Shown here piece after piece: positions 14,954-23,171 of a stretch of 33,115 nt of DNA. The translations under genes and the position numbers were made by a program. Positions within the stretch are counted from its first letter, which is position 1, and every line of letters starts with the position of its first letter. The stretch covers positions 1 through 33,115 of the forward strand of contig JAAZJT010000091.1 in the NCBI GenBank assembly GCA_012800215.1. The letters run 5' to 3'. Under the pieces are notes generated by a model. That model worked only from the letters and a program-made list of their open reading frames with translations. It ran no database searches and was not told the DNA's origin. Source of the DNA: Bacillota bacterium (GTDB lineage: Bacteria > Bacillota > Dethiobacteria > Dethiobacterales > Dethiobacteraceae).

Positions 14954-15592
14954 GTGACTAAAAGGAACGACTTGGCAAGATATGAACAAATTGCTTTAAT
15001 TTTAGCAAAAGATATTACCAAGGGAGTCTATAACGAAGGGGAAAAAATCTCCGGCAGATCAACCCTAGCCAGTAAGTATAGTGTTTCTCCTGAAACTATC
15101 CGCAAAGCTCTGGCTCTCCTGCGCTCTAAGGAGGTTGTGGAAGTTATCCCCAATAGCGGCACCATTATTCTTTCGCGTTCTGCAGCTGAGCATTTTATTG
15201 ATAGTTTTGAAGAGCATAGCGCTTTGGAATTTATGGAACGCAAGCTCAGAGAACTAACAAAAGAGCGTGACCGCTTAAACCTGGAAATTAAAAATTTAGT
15301 AAAAGAAATTGTAAACTTCAAAGCAGGAATGTTAATAAACATGCAGGATGCTGAAGAAATACCAGTGAAACCTAACTCTCCACTGGTAGGCAAAAGTGTA
15401 CATGAAGCTCGCTTAAGAAGCGTCACAGGTGTCACGGTAACTGCAGTCAAACATCGCGGACGCTGGTATGTCTCGCCGGGTAAAGAATTGGAACTAACTA
15501 TTGGTGATACTCTGCTGGCCATGGGAACACCGGAAGCAATCGAGCATTTGCGCCAATTAGCTGCAGGAGCAGGAAAAATAGTTAATGCGTAA
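14954..15592 (+). CDS. BusR-like regulator: GntR HTH, coiled coil and RCK_C (TrkA_C) domain
   Basis: Residues about 8-78 form a GntR-type winged helix (ALILAKDITKGVYNEGEKI, then SVSPETIRKALALL). A coiled coil follows (about 88-125, ERKLRELTKERDRLNLEI), then an RCK_C domain (about 135-208, with SPLVGKSVHEARL and IGDTLLAMGTPEAI). This order is that of BusR of Lactococcus and Streptococcus, which binds cyclic di-AMP through RCK_C and represses an osmolyte ABC transporter. The next two genes encode such a transporter, so the parallel is strong. I chose GTG 14954, nine bases after AGGAGG; GTG 14948 is only three bases from it but is possible. Cyclic di-AMP binding is inferred. Confidence 0.88.
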   Translation: MTKRNDLARYEQIALILAKDITKGVYNEGEKISGRSTLASKYSVSPETIRKALALLRSKEVVEVIPNSGTIILSRSAAEHFIDSFEEHSALEFMERKLRELTKERDRLNLEIKNLVKEIVNFKAGMLINMQDAEEIPVKPNSPLVGKSVHEARLRSVTGVTVTAVKHRGRWYVSPGKELELTIGDTLLAMGTPEAIEHLRQLAAGAGKIVNA

Positions 15593-15609
15593 TTTTTTAC
15601 AGAGAGGTT

Positions 15610-16782
15610 GTGAGGTTTTTGGTTCGATTTGAAAATGTAAGCAAAAAATATAACCAACTCGAAGTCGTTAAAAATTTAAATCTGGAAATTAATGAAGGTG
15701 AACTGGTTACTTTAATTGGCCCCAGCGGCTGTGGTAAAACAACTACTTTAAAAATGATAAATCGTTTAATTGAACCTACAAGTGGTACAATTTATGTAAA
15801 TGGCGAAGACATTCGCAAGCAAGATCCAGTGCAACTGCGTCGAGGTATAGGTTATGTCATTCAGCAAATCGGCCTTTTCCCCAACATGACAATCGCTCAA
15901 AATATTGCAGTAGTAGGCAAATTGCTAGGCTGGTCAAAAGAAAAAGCAGCTGCTCGCGTTGAAGAGCTACTAGAAATGGTTAATATGGATCCAGCCAGTT
16001 ACATGGATAGGTATCCCAAAGAATTATCGGGCGGCCAACAGCAAAGAATAGGCGTACTGCGTGCTTTGGCAGCCAACCCTAAAATCATTCTAATGGATGA
16101 ACCCTTTGGTGCGTTAGATCCCATTACGCGTGAACAGCTTCAGGGAGAACTAAAAAAATTGCAGGCACAATTGCATAAAACAATTGTCTTCGTAACTCAC
16201 GACATGGATGAAGCCCTGAAAATTGCTGACCGTATTGTCTTAATGCGTGATGGTGAGATAGTGCAAGCTGCTACGCCCGACCAAATACTGCGCAACCCAG
16301 CTAATGACTTTGTCGCCAGCTTTATCGGCAAAGATCGCCTGCTGCGTTCACCGGATGAAGTTAAAGTAGAAGAAGTAATGATTACTGACCCGGTAACTAT
16401 AGAGTATAACCGCGGCTTAGCAGAAGCTTTAGAACGTATGCGCAAGAGCCGCGTTGACAGCTTAATGGTTGTGGATGACCTGGGAAGTTTACTCGGAGTT
16501 GTTACCATTAAAGATGTTCAGTCAGCCTTAAATAGAGGCGGTACAGTTGGAGATTCTGCAGCACCTCACCCAATTGCTGTTTATACCGGCCAAACCGTCC
16601 GCGAAGCCGTTTTTATCATGGCTAAGCATAATGTTGGCTATTTGCCTGTTATTAATGATCAGAACCAGCTTAAAGGCTTAATTACACGGGCCAGTCTGGT
16701 AGGTATTCTAACAGACGTACTGTGGCCTGACCTCAGCTCTTCTCACAATGTCTTTACTTCCACAACCAAGGAGGCGAGCTAA
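15610..16782 (+). CDS. opuCA: Glycine betaine/carnitine/choline ABC transporter ATP-binding protein, OpuCA/OpuBA-like
   Basis: A 390-residue ABC ATPase of the osmoprotectant uptake group. Walker A GPSGCGKTT (37-45), signature LSGGQ (139-143), Walker B IILMDEP (159-165) and switch His197 are present. A tandem pair of CBS domains follows (about 252-370; VEEVMITDPVTIEYN and GYLPVINDQNQLKGLI), used in relatives for ionic-strength or nucleotide sensing. The start is uncertain: GTG 15610 has AGAGAGG only two bases away, and TTG 15619 would give MVRFENVSKKY, the usual N-terminus of the family. It starts 17 bases after the BusR-like gene, so the regulator and transporter form one operon. Choline versus betaine specificity cannot be told. 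Confidence 0.93.
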   Translation: MRFLVRFENVSKKYNQLEVVKNLNLEINEGELVTLIGPSGCGKTTTLKMINRLIEPTSGTIYVNGEDIRKQDPVQLRRGIGYVIQQIGLFPNMTIAQNIAVVGKLLGWSKEKAAARVEELLEMVNMDPASYMDRYPKELSGGQQQRIGVLRALAANPKIILMDEPFGALDPITREQLQGELKKLQAQLHKTIVFVTHDMDEALKIADRIVLMRDGEIVQAATPDQILRNPANDFVASFIGKDRLLRSPDEVKVEEVMITDPVTIEYNRGLAEALERMRKSRVDSLMVVDDLGSLLGVVTIKDVQSALNRGGTVGDSAAPHPIAVYTGQTVREAVFIMAKHNVGYLPVINDQNQLKGLITRASLVGILTDVLWPDLSSSHNVFTSTTKEAS

Positions 16783-17445
16783 ATGCTAGAAACGTTTAAT
16801 AAAGTATACACCTTTATCGCTAATGACCCGGAACAGTTTTTATCGGCAATTCAGGATCACATACTCCTGCTGGTACTTGTGCCTGTATCTTTAGCTATCT
16901 TAGTTGCCGTGCCACTGGGCATTCTGGCATCCCGCTTTCGTTGGTTAGAAAAAATTGTCCTTAGTATTACAAGTATTTTACAAACAATCCCGAGCTTAGC
17001 CTTATTGGCACTAATGATTGTATTGGGTATGGGAATTGGCCCCCGACCTGCCATTACTGCTCTTTTCCTTTACTCACTACTGCCAATTCTGCGCAATACT
17101 TTTATTGGTATAAAAAATGTAGACCCATTTTTAAAGGAAGCTGCTACAGGTATGGGAATGACTAATATGCAGCGTTTACGCATGGTAGAATTGCCTATAG
17201 CCTTTAGCGTAATTATGGCCGGGATAAGAACAGCTACAGTAATCTGTATTGGCACAGGGACACTGGCAGCCTATGTTGGTGCCGGAGGCTTAGGAGTTTT
17301 CATTGTACGTGGTCTGCAATTATTCAGAAACTACCTTCTGTTGGTTGGAGCAGTACCTGCCGCCATCCTGGCACTATTGGCTGATTACCTGCTTGGAAAA
17401 TTGGAGTACTTCCTTATCCCGCGCGGTCTGAGGGGTGAACAATAA
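16783..17445 (+). CDS. opuCB: Osmoprotectant ABC transporter permease, OpuCB-like
   Basis: A 220-residue permease with about five to six membrane helices. The loop EAATGMGMTNMQRLRMVELP (about 120-139) is the conserved coupling helix that contacts the ATPase, and the IPSLALLALMI helix is typical of OpuCB/OpuBB. The ATG follows directly on the TAA of the ATPase gene; RBS AAGGAGG lies within that gene's last codons. A strong terminator follows, so there is no substrate-binding protein (OpuCC) and no second permease (OpuCD) here, both of which are normally in the same operon. Either they lie elsewhere or the permease forms a homodimer with an unlinked binding protein. Confidence 0.92.
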   Translation: MLETFNKVYTFIANDPEQFLSAIQDHILLLVLVPVSLAILVAVPLGILASRFRWLEKIVLSITSILQTIPSLALLALMIVLGMGIGPRPAITALFLYSLLPILRNTFIGIKNVDPFLKEAATGMGMTNMQRLRMVELPIAFSVIMAGIRTATVICIGTGTLAAYVGAGGLGVFIVRGLQLFRNYLLLVGAVPAAILALLADYLLGKLEYFLIPRGLRGEQ

Positions 17446-17507
17446 ATAACTTTTCTAATGCGCAAATGCAAAGAGCTGAAACAAAGACAAAACTTAGCAA
17501 ATAAATA

Positions 17508-17556
17508 ATAAAAGTGGAATGCACGTAGTTTGCAGAGCATTCCACTTTTATTTTTG
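17508..17556 (+). terminator. Strong intrinsic terminator of the opuC operon
   Basis: ATAAAAGTGGAATGC (17508-17522) pairs perfectly over 15 bp with GCATTCCACTTTTAT (17537-17551) and is followed by TTTTTG. Confidence 0.92.
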
Positions 17557-17662
17557 TTCCAGCCTCAGCTCTTTATTTCTCTGGCACATAATAAAAGATG
17601 GCAGGTAAATACTTGCAAATGAAGAAGCTATTCTAATAATAATATCAGAGAGGATGAATTAT

Positions 17663-19021
17663 TTGTTAAAACATAGAGCATTACTGCTTTTGGCAGTTTT
17701 ATTATTGTTAGTTTCCTGCGGCAACAAGCAGACAAAGTTGCCTCCCCTTGAAGGAGATGTGGCAGAATTGGCCAGCATGTTTGTTGAAAAACTAGCAACA
17801 AACGACTTTGCCGGTGCTGTAGAATTTTTTGATGCCAATATGTTAAAAGAGCTGCCTGAAGCTAAAATGCAGGAAGTCTGGCAGACTTTACAAGAACAAG
17901 TTGGCGCTTTTCAAAGTGAAACTAACAAGGAAATTGAGGAAATGGGACAAGCGCAAATAGTGGTTCTTACAGCACAATTTGAGCGGGCACTACTGGATGT
18001 TCGTATGACCTTTAATCAGGATAAAAGAATTATCGGCCTCTTTTTTGTGCCCGCTACCGGTTCTGAAGCTTCATACGAACCACCGAGTTATGGGCAACCC
18101 GCCAACTTTACCGAAACAGAGGTGATAGTAGGTGAAGGTGAATGGAAATTGCCGGGAACTCTAACTATCCCTGCCGGTGACGGCCCTTTTCCTGCAGTAG
18201 TGCTGGTTCACGGTTCCGGACCTAACGACCGAGATGAAACCATTGGCATAACCGGCGCCAATAAACCATTTAAAGACTTAGCCTGGGGTCTGGCAAACAA
18301 GGGAATAGCAGTTTTGCGCTATGATAAACGCACAAAGGTACACGGTGAAAAAATAATCAAACTTGATACTTTTACCGTAAAAGAAGAGACCATTGATGAC
18401 GCCATTGCTGCTGTAGCCCTGCTGCAGAATCATGAAAAAATAAATAATCAAGAAATATATATCCTCGGTCATAGTTTAGGCGGTATGCTGGCACCGCGCA
18501 TTGGAAAAGAAGCCGATGGTCGGCTTGCCGGCCTTATTATCCTCGCCGGCGCGGCACGCCCCCTTGAGGATTTGATTTTAGAACAAAGCCGCTACCTGGC
18601 TGCCGCAGACGGCAAAATATCGGAGCTGGAAGCTGAAAATATCCGGCAGCTGGAAGCACTGCTAGAGCGAATTAAAGACCCTGACCTTTCGCTTGATACC
18701 CCGGCGCAAGAGCTACTGAATGTTCCCGCATCTTACTGGCTAGACTTGCGTGACTACAAACCGGCAGCGACAGCCGCTACGCTGGAACTGCCCATGCTAA
18801 TTCTGCAGGGTGAACGTGATTATCAAGTTACCATGGATGATTTTGCGCTCTGGCAGGAAGCTCTTGCTTCATACAGTAATGTGCAGCTCAAAAGTTATCC
18901 TGGACTTAACCATCTTTTTATCACCGGCGACCAGCCAAGTGTTCCCGCTGAATATGAACAACCAGGCAATATTGAGAAGACAGTAATAGATGATATTGCC
19001 GGCTGGATCCATCAGCATTAA
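17663..19021 (+). CDS. Lipoprotein with DUF3887-like domain and alpha/beta hydrolase domain
   Basis: A secreted, lipid-anchored serine hydrolase of unknown substrate. A hydrophobic signal ends in the lipobox LVSC (Cys19 from the TTG start). Residues about 35-135 resemble DUF3887, a small NTF2-like domain often placed before such hydrolases (MFVEKLATNDFAGAVEFFD). The hydrolase part has oxyanion-region VLVHGSGPNDRD, nucleophile GHSLGG (Ser271), acid GERDY (Asp386) and base LNHLF (His417). I prefer TTG 17663 because GAGAGG lies nine bases upstream; ATG 17654 abuts that RBS. Single gene, convergent with the small gene at 19130. Carboxylesterase or acyl-transfer activity is possible; no closer call can be supported. 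Confidence 0.88.
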   Translation: MLKHRALLLLAVLLLLVSCGNKQTKLPPLEGDVAELASMFVEKLATNDFAGAVEFFDANMLKELPEAKMQEVWQTLQEQVGAFQSETNKEIEEMGQAQIVVLTAQFERALLDVRMTFNQDKRIIGLFFVPATGSEASYEPPSYGQPANFTETEVIVGEGEWKLPGTLTIPAGDGPFPAVVLVHGSGPNDRDETIGITGANKPFKDLAWGLANKGIAVLRYDKRTKVHGEKIIKLDTFTVKEETIDDAIAAVALLQNHEKINNQEIYILGHSLGGMLAPRIGKEADGRLAGLIILAGAARPLEDLILEQSRYLAAADGKISELEAENIRQLEALLERIKDPDLSLDTPAQELLNVPASYWLDLRDYKPAATAATLELPMLILQGERDYQVTMDDFALWQEALASYSNVQLKSYPGLNHLFITGDQPSVPAEYEQPGNIEKTVIDDIAGWIHQH

Positions 19022-19053
19022 AACTATAAACCAATATCTATAATTCCTATCTC

Positions 19054-19087
19054 AAAAAAACACCGCCTGTCACAGCAGACGGTGTTT
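19054..19087 (-). terminator. Intrinsic terminator between convergent genes
   Basis: On the minus strand ACACCGTCTG and CAGGCGGTGT pair around a six-base loop with one internal mismatch and are followed by TTTTTT. It fits as the terminator of the small gene at 19130-19300 and is also usable, less well, for the hydrolase gene. Confidence 0.8.
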
Positions 19088-19129
19088 AATTAGTCCCGTT
19101 AACACTTGTTCATAAAAAGCTTAAAATAT

Positions 19130-19300
19130 TTATTCTGTCCTTTCCCAGTCATCGTAATTAAAATCTACTGCCTGAACACTGCGCCTGAAATTTTGGCAGT
19201 ATAAATTGAGGCTGCTGGGGGTCAGACGCCTATTTCCCTGTAACTGAAACACTTCTTTATTCGCATCGGCGATACGCTCCAACAGTCTCAAAATCACCAT
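19130..19300 (-). CDS. Small protein of 56 residues, unknown
   Basis: The reading frame starts at ATG with AGAGGAGGTGA four bases upstream, one of the best RBSs in the window, and its stop is followed by an intrinsic terminator about 43 bases on. These signals make it a real gene although it is short. The product starts with an amphipathic helix (VILRLLERIADANKEVF), then QLQGNRRLTPSSLNLYCQN and an acidic aromatic end with DFNYDDWERTE. There is no signal peptide or membrane segment. It lies alone between the convergent hydrolase and divergent lemA. I do not recognise the family; the size suits a small regulatory or adaptor protein, but that is a guess. Confidence 0.75.
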   Translation of the reverse strand: MVILRLLERIADANKEVFQLQGNRRLTPSSLNLYCQNFRRSVQAVDFNYDDWERTE

Positions 19301-19475
19301 TATCTCACCTCCTCTTGCGCAGGTAAAAAGGTGTATTGTTCAAAATGCTATCATAACGCAGTCTGTCATTTATTAATAAAAAATAAATATAGTATAAAGT
19401 TTTTAACCCTATCAGCAGGAGTATCTGGCTATTTTGAGTAATAAGATATTATAAATTGTATGCGGAGGAGATTAA

Positions 19476-20027
19476 ATGTTCTACTTTTTAGGTGCCATTG
19501 TCGTTATCGGGCTTGTTCTGGTTTTTACCTATAACTCCCTAGTTAACCTGCGGCAGCGTGTGCAGAATGCCTGGTCACAGGTTGATGTACAGCTGCGCCG
19601 GCGCTATGATTTAATACCAAATTTAGTTAATACAGTCAAAGGCTATGCTAAACATGAAAAGGAAACATTTGCTCAGATTACAGAAGCCAGGACTCGTGCC
19701 ATGGCGGCTACTACGGTACAGGACCAAGTTGAGGCAGAAAACATGTTGGGCAGTACTCTGAAATCATTATTTGCTCTGGCAGAAAATTATCCCGAGTTGA
19801 AAGCCGATAATAATTTCAGGCAACTACAAGAGGAATTAAGTACGACTGAAAATAAAATTGCTTTTTCCCGGCAGTTTTACAATGATACTGTACAAAAGTA
19901 TAACACCAAGCTGGAAGTATTCCCCACTGTACTCTTTGCCGGTATGTTTGGTTTCACTGCGGCAGATTATTTCAACCTCGACAGTGAAGCGGATGCCCGC
20001 CGCCCTGTTAATATAAAATTTGATTAA
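19476..20027 (+). CDS. lemA: LemA family protein
   Basis: A 183-residue protein with one N-terminal membrane helix (about 2-20) and a helical-bundle domain. The family blocks are clear: YNSLVNLRQRVQNAWSQVDV, RRRYDLIPNLVNTVKGYAKHE (about 42-62), LFALAENYPELKADNNF (about 97-113) and NKIAFSRQFYNDTVQKYN (about 129-146). RBS GGAGGAGATTAA precedes the ATG. LemA is widespread and of unclear role, apparently in the envelope; it is commonly encoded with a DUF2207 protein, as here, two bases upstream of it. Confidence 0.95.
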   Translation: MFYFLGAIVVIGLVLVFTYNSLVNLRQRVQNAWSQVDVQLRRRYDLIPNLVNTVKGYAKHEKETFAQITEARTRAMAATTVQDQVEAENMLGSTLKSLFALAENYPELKADNNFRQLQEELSTTENKIAFSRQFYNDTVQKYNTKLEVFPTVLFAGMFGFTAADYFNLDSEADARRPVNIKFD

Positions 20028-20029
20028 AA

Positions 20030-21940
20030 ATGCTAAGCAAGAAAAAATTATTATACCGTTGCTGCTTACTACTTTTGCTGCTAGCCTGCATACTGACCAT
20101 CAGGCCCGGGCAGGCCTTTGCGCGTTCTTACTATTTCCCCAAAATTATCATTGACGCAGAGGTTACACCTGAGGGCGATATGTGGGTAACAGAAGAACGC
20201 ACAGTACATTTTGATGGTGCCTACAAAGGCATGAATATGTGGATAAAAACACAACCACCTATCACTATTAGCGATGCTACAGTGGCCGAAGGCGACACCC
20301 CCTATACATTTAACCCGGGAACTGAATATGGCCCTGCCGGCACCTATTTTATCATTGAAGAACCGGATAAGTTTTTTATCGATTGGAGTTTTGAAGCTGC
20401 TAATACAAGCCGGACTTTTACTATACGCTACCGCGTCAACGACCTTATCAAAGTTCACAAAGATGTCGCTGAACTTTATTTTCAATTTATCGGTGATGGC
20501 TGGGATGCAACTGCAGAACAGGTACAAGTAAATTTACGCCTGCCAGAAGGAGCCGATATAAATGATATCCGGGCCTGGGGGCATGGTCCACTCTACGGAG
20601 AAGTAAAAATACCGGCAGGCAATCTTATAATCTGGGAAATCAAGCCTCTTCGGGCCCACAGATACCTTGAAGGACGTGTCACCTTTCCAGTTTCATTAGT
20701 TCCGCATGCCACACAAACCAGCGGCAAAAATGCGCTGCCGGAAATTTTAGCAGAAGAAGAAAAACTGGCTGAGGAAGCTAATAGGGAGCGTGAAGAAGCA
20801 CAGCGGCGTTTAGAAGAAAACAACCGCAGCTGGGGAGACCGCATCATACCCCCTGATTCCCCCGCCCTTCCTTATCTTGCCGGTCTGGTGATCCTTGGCA
20901 GTATTGCTTTTGTTTTTAATCTTTGGCTGCGCTATGGCAAGGAATACAAGCCGGTATTTGACGGCGAATATTACCGGGAACTACCAGCAGATTATACTCC
21001 GGCTGAGTTAGGTGTACTGTGGCGTTTTGGCAACCCGACTACAGAAGACTTAACAGCAACCTTAGTTGATTTGGCACGTAAAGGATTTATCCAAATTGAA
21101 GAGATTACCTTGGAAAAGCGCGGCTTATTTAATATTGCTTCAGAAAAAAAAGATTATCGGGTCACGCGCACTGCTAAAGAAGCTCCTTTAGCTGAACATG
21201 AACTACAACTACTAGAATTTCTCTTTACTAAGGTAACACAACAAAACACCTTTACCTTTACAGAACTTGAGAAATTTGCACAAAAAGAATCAACGAAATT
21301 TCGTGTTTTTTGGGCCGACTGGCAAAACACAGTTTACGCCCGTAGCACAAAATTAGACTTTTTTGATCCCCAGAGAATCACTATAAAAGGACTGATAATA
21401 GCGCTGGGCGTGATAATGATCCCCATTGGAATCCTAATGTCTAACTTGCTAACACCGGCCCTAATAATCAGCGGCTTAATTATAATATTTTCAACTTTCT
21501 TACTCAAAAGGCGCTCTCGTAACGGCGCTGAACATTTCGCACGTTGGCGCGCTTTTAGACGATTCTTACTGGATTTTTCCAATTTAGAAACCCATGAACT
21601 TCCTTCACTTGTAGTTTGGGAACATTACCTGGTATACGCAATAACCCTGGGAGTAGCCAAAGAAGTAATTAAACAACTACAAATTGTTTTTCCTAATTTG
21701 GAAAGCGATGGTCATACCTTTGGCCGCAGTTGGTTTGTTTATGGCACACATCAGCTGGCTTCCATTAATGCCATGACACGTAGTTTCGATAGTATTAATC
21801 GCCACTTGAACGAAACAATCCGCATTGCATCCAGTCCCAGATCTTCCGGTTCAGGCCGCGGCGGTGGCTTTTCCGGCGGCGGCGGTAGTTTTGGGGGCGG
21901 TGGTGGCGGTTTTGGCGGTGGTGGCGGCGGCGCTCGCTAA
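20030..21940 (+). CDS. DUF2207 family membrane protein with glycine-rich tail
   Basis: A 636-residue envelope protein. A signal sequence or anchor (about 9-32) precedes an extracellular DUF2207 domain (about 33-235; WVTEERTVHFDGAYKGMNMW). A Glu/Arg-rich coiled segment (about 240-275) leads to a membrane helix (about 284-304), a cytosolic part with FDGEYYRELPADYTPAELGV and a winged-helix-like VDLARKGFIQIEE, two more helices (about 450-490), and a C-terminal tail of nearly pure glycine with serine and phenylalanine. This layout and pairing with LemA are standard. The start is two bases after the lemA stop and has no recognisable RBS, so it probably depends on translation of lemA. Function is not known. 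Confidence 0.93.
   Translation: MLSKKKLLYRCCLLLLLLACILTIRPGQAFARSYYFPKIIIDAEVTPEGDMWVTEERTVHFDGAYKGMNMWIKTQPPITISDATVAEGDTPYTFNPGTEYGPAGTYFIIEEPDKFFIDWSFEAANTSRTFTIRYRVNDLIKVHKDVAELYFQFIGDGWDATAEQVQVNLRLPEGADINDIRAWGHGPLYGEVKIPAGNLIIWEIKPLRAHRYLEGRVTFPVSLVPHATQTSGKNALPEILAEEEKLAEEANREREEAQRRLEENNRSWGDRIIPPDSPALPYLAGLVILGSIAFVFNLWLRYGKEYKPVFDGEYYRELPADYTPAELGVLWRFGNPTTEDLTATLVDLARKGFIQIEEITLEKRGLFNIASEKKDYRVTRTAKEAPLAEHELQLLEFLFTKVTQQNTFTFTELEKFAQKESTKFRVFWADWQNTVYARSTKLDFFDPQRITIKGLIIALGVIMIPIGILMSNLLTPALIISGLIIIFSTFLLKRRSRNGAEHFARWRAFRRFLLDFSNLETHELPSLVVWEHYLVYAITLGVAKEVIKQLQIVFPNLESDGHTFGRSWFVYGTHQLASINAMTRSFDSINRHLNETIRIASSPRSSGSGRGGGFSGGGGSFGGGGGGFGGGGGGAR
21849..21937 (+). repeat. Low-complexity GGN codon repeat
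   Basis: Runs of GGC/GGT codons at the 3' end of the DUF2207 gene encode the glycine-rich tail. The sequence is prone to slippage, so tail length may differ between strains. Confidence 0.8.
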
Positions 21941-21961
21941 AAGGGATTTACTTACAAGTAA

Positions 21962-21998
21962 GAAAAGAGCCACGCAGGGAGGATGCGTGGCTCTTTTC
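21962..21998 (+). terminator. Intrinsic terminator of the lemA operon
   Basis: GAAAAGAGCCACGCA pairs perfectly over 15 bp with TGCGTGGCTCTTTTC around a seven-base loop; the T-run is the 3' end of the stem. Confidence 0.9.
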
Positions 21999-22146
21999 AA
22001 AAATACATGTAAAGGGCCTATGCTTTAATAAGCTTTGATATGTATCATATCATATTCTAAGAAGTCTTGCAAGAATATTGCGATTATTTTGAATAAAATT
22101 TTTGTAGTTAAATTTAGATTAAATTTTTCATCAGAGAGCTCTATTT

Positions 22147-22186
22147 AGCAAAAATCCCACCTTAAAAATATGGCGGGATTTTTGCT
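22147..22186 (-). terminator. Intrinsic terminator of the DegV gene
   Basis: AGCAAAAATCCC and GGGATTTTTGCT pair over 12 bp, with three further pairs on the minus strand by a G-U wobble. It lies directly after the degV stop, with the T-run in the 3' arm. Confidence 0.8.
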
Positions 22187-22193
22187 CTATAAT

Positions 22194-23045
22194 TTAAGCG
22201 TTAAGAAAGAAAATCGCCAGTGTACCAGGACCAGCATGGGCACCAATTGTGCATCCGATGGAATTAATAATAAAATCTTGGCAGCCGTATGTTTTGCTAA
22301 TCATCTCCTGCAATTTGAGCGCAGAGGCAAGATCGTCGCCATGACTAATACCAATGGTTTGTTCTGCCAAGTTAACTCCTCGTTCACCCATTAGTTCAAC
22401 CATGCGGCGCATAACTTTATTCTTACCCCTTATTTTCTCCAATGGTACCAGTTTTCCGCTTTCTATATGCAAAACAGGCTTAATATTAAGGATACCACCC
22501 ATTACTGCCGAAGCACGGCTGATCCTCCCACCACGGTAGAGATATTCTAAATCATCCACTGTAAAAATATGTTCCATGTGCTGAGCATAAAACTGCGCTG
22601 CAGACACTATTTCAGAAAAGCTCTTACCTGCTTTTAGCAACTGAGCCGCTTTATATGCAACTAGTCCCTGACCAAGGGAAGCACATTTTGTATCCACAGT
22701 ATCTAATTTAAATTCAGGATAACGCTGTTGAATTTCCGTCTCAGCTAGTAGAGCTGATTGATAAGTAGCTGATAATCCTGAACTAAACCCAATATAGATA
22801 CAACTATCCCCCCGCTTGGCATATTGCTCAAAGTATTCCAAAAAAGAGGCAGGATCAACTTGCGATGTTTTGAACACTTTACCCTGGCGCATCTCTTGCA
22901 GCATCTGCAGCGGCTGTATAGTTTTCCCATCGAGAAAATCCTGGTCATCACAATAGACATGCAGTGACGCTACGTCTATTCCATTATCATCCAGTATATC
23001 CTGAGGTAAATCAGCTGCGCTGTCGGTTAGGATTCGTATTGCCAT
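22194..23045 (-). CDS. DegV family fatty-acid-binding protein (FakB-like)
   Basis: A 283-residue soluble protein that should hold a fatty acid and, as FakB in the FakAB kinase, present it for phosphorylation and entry into phospholipid. Marks: TDSAADLP (7-14), TSQVDP (about 60-65), SSGLSATYQSA (about 88-98), DTKCASLGQG (about 118-127), VDDLEYLYRGGRIS (about 163-176) and the C-terminal IGAHAGPGTLAIFF. ATG has RBS TTTGGAGGGAG. It is a single gene with its own terminator; no FakA (DAK-domain kinase) is in the window. The bound fatty acid cannot be told. Confidence 0.94.
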   Translation of the reverse strand: MAIRILTDSAADLPQDILDDNGIDVASLHVYCDDQDFLDGKTIQPLQMLQEMRQGKVFKTSQVDPASFLEYFEQYAKRGDSCIYIGFSSGLSATYQSALLAETEIQQRYPEFKLDTVDTKCASLGQGLVAYKAAQLLKAGKSFSEIVSAAQFYAQHMEHIFTVDDLEYLYRGGRISRASAVMGGILNIKPVLHIESGKLVPLEKIRGKNKVMRRMVELMGERGVNLAEQTIGISHGDDLASALKLQEMISKTYGCQDFIINSIGCTIGAHAGPGTLAIFFLNA

Positions 23046-23091
23046 CTACTCTCCCTCCAAATTTAAAGTAAGTAGGCTATTGCTTGCCTCA

Positions 23092-23120
23092 ATTATATTC
23101 TACTTTTTCCCTCTTTTAAA
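23092..23120 (-). promoter_or_regulatory. Possible promoter of the DegV gene
   Basis: On the minus strand a perfect TATAAT (plus 23092-23097) lies 17 bases after a poor -35, TTTAAA (23115-23120), about 45 bases before the ATG. Confidence 0.35.
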
Positions 23121-23171
23121 CCCCTCAACTAAGAAAAATTTTCTTGCCGCTAGAAAAATGAGCTAAATATT

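Noticed and set aside
15028..15657. Minus-strand open frame of 209 codons
   Set aside because: It is antisense to the BusR-like gene, whose domains are recognisable, and has a serine/arginine-rich composition typical of a shadow frame.
20081..20527. Minus-strand open frame of 148 codons
   Set aside because: It mirrors the DUF2207 gene, which has a signal sequence, domain structure and partner gene.
21849..21937. Tandem repeat array of separate function
   Set aside because: The GGN repeats are in frame and encode the usual glycine-rich tail of DUF2207 proteins.
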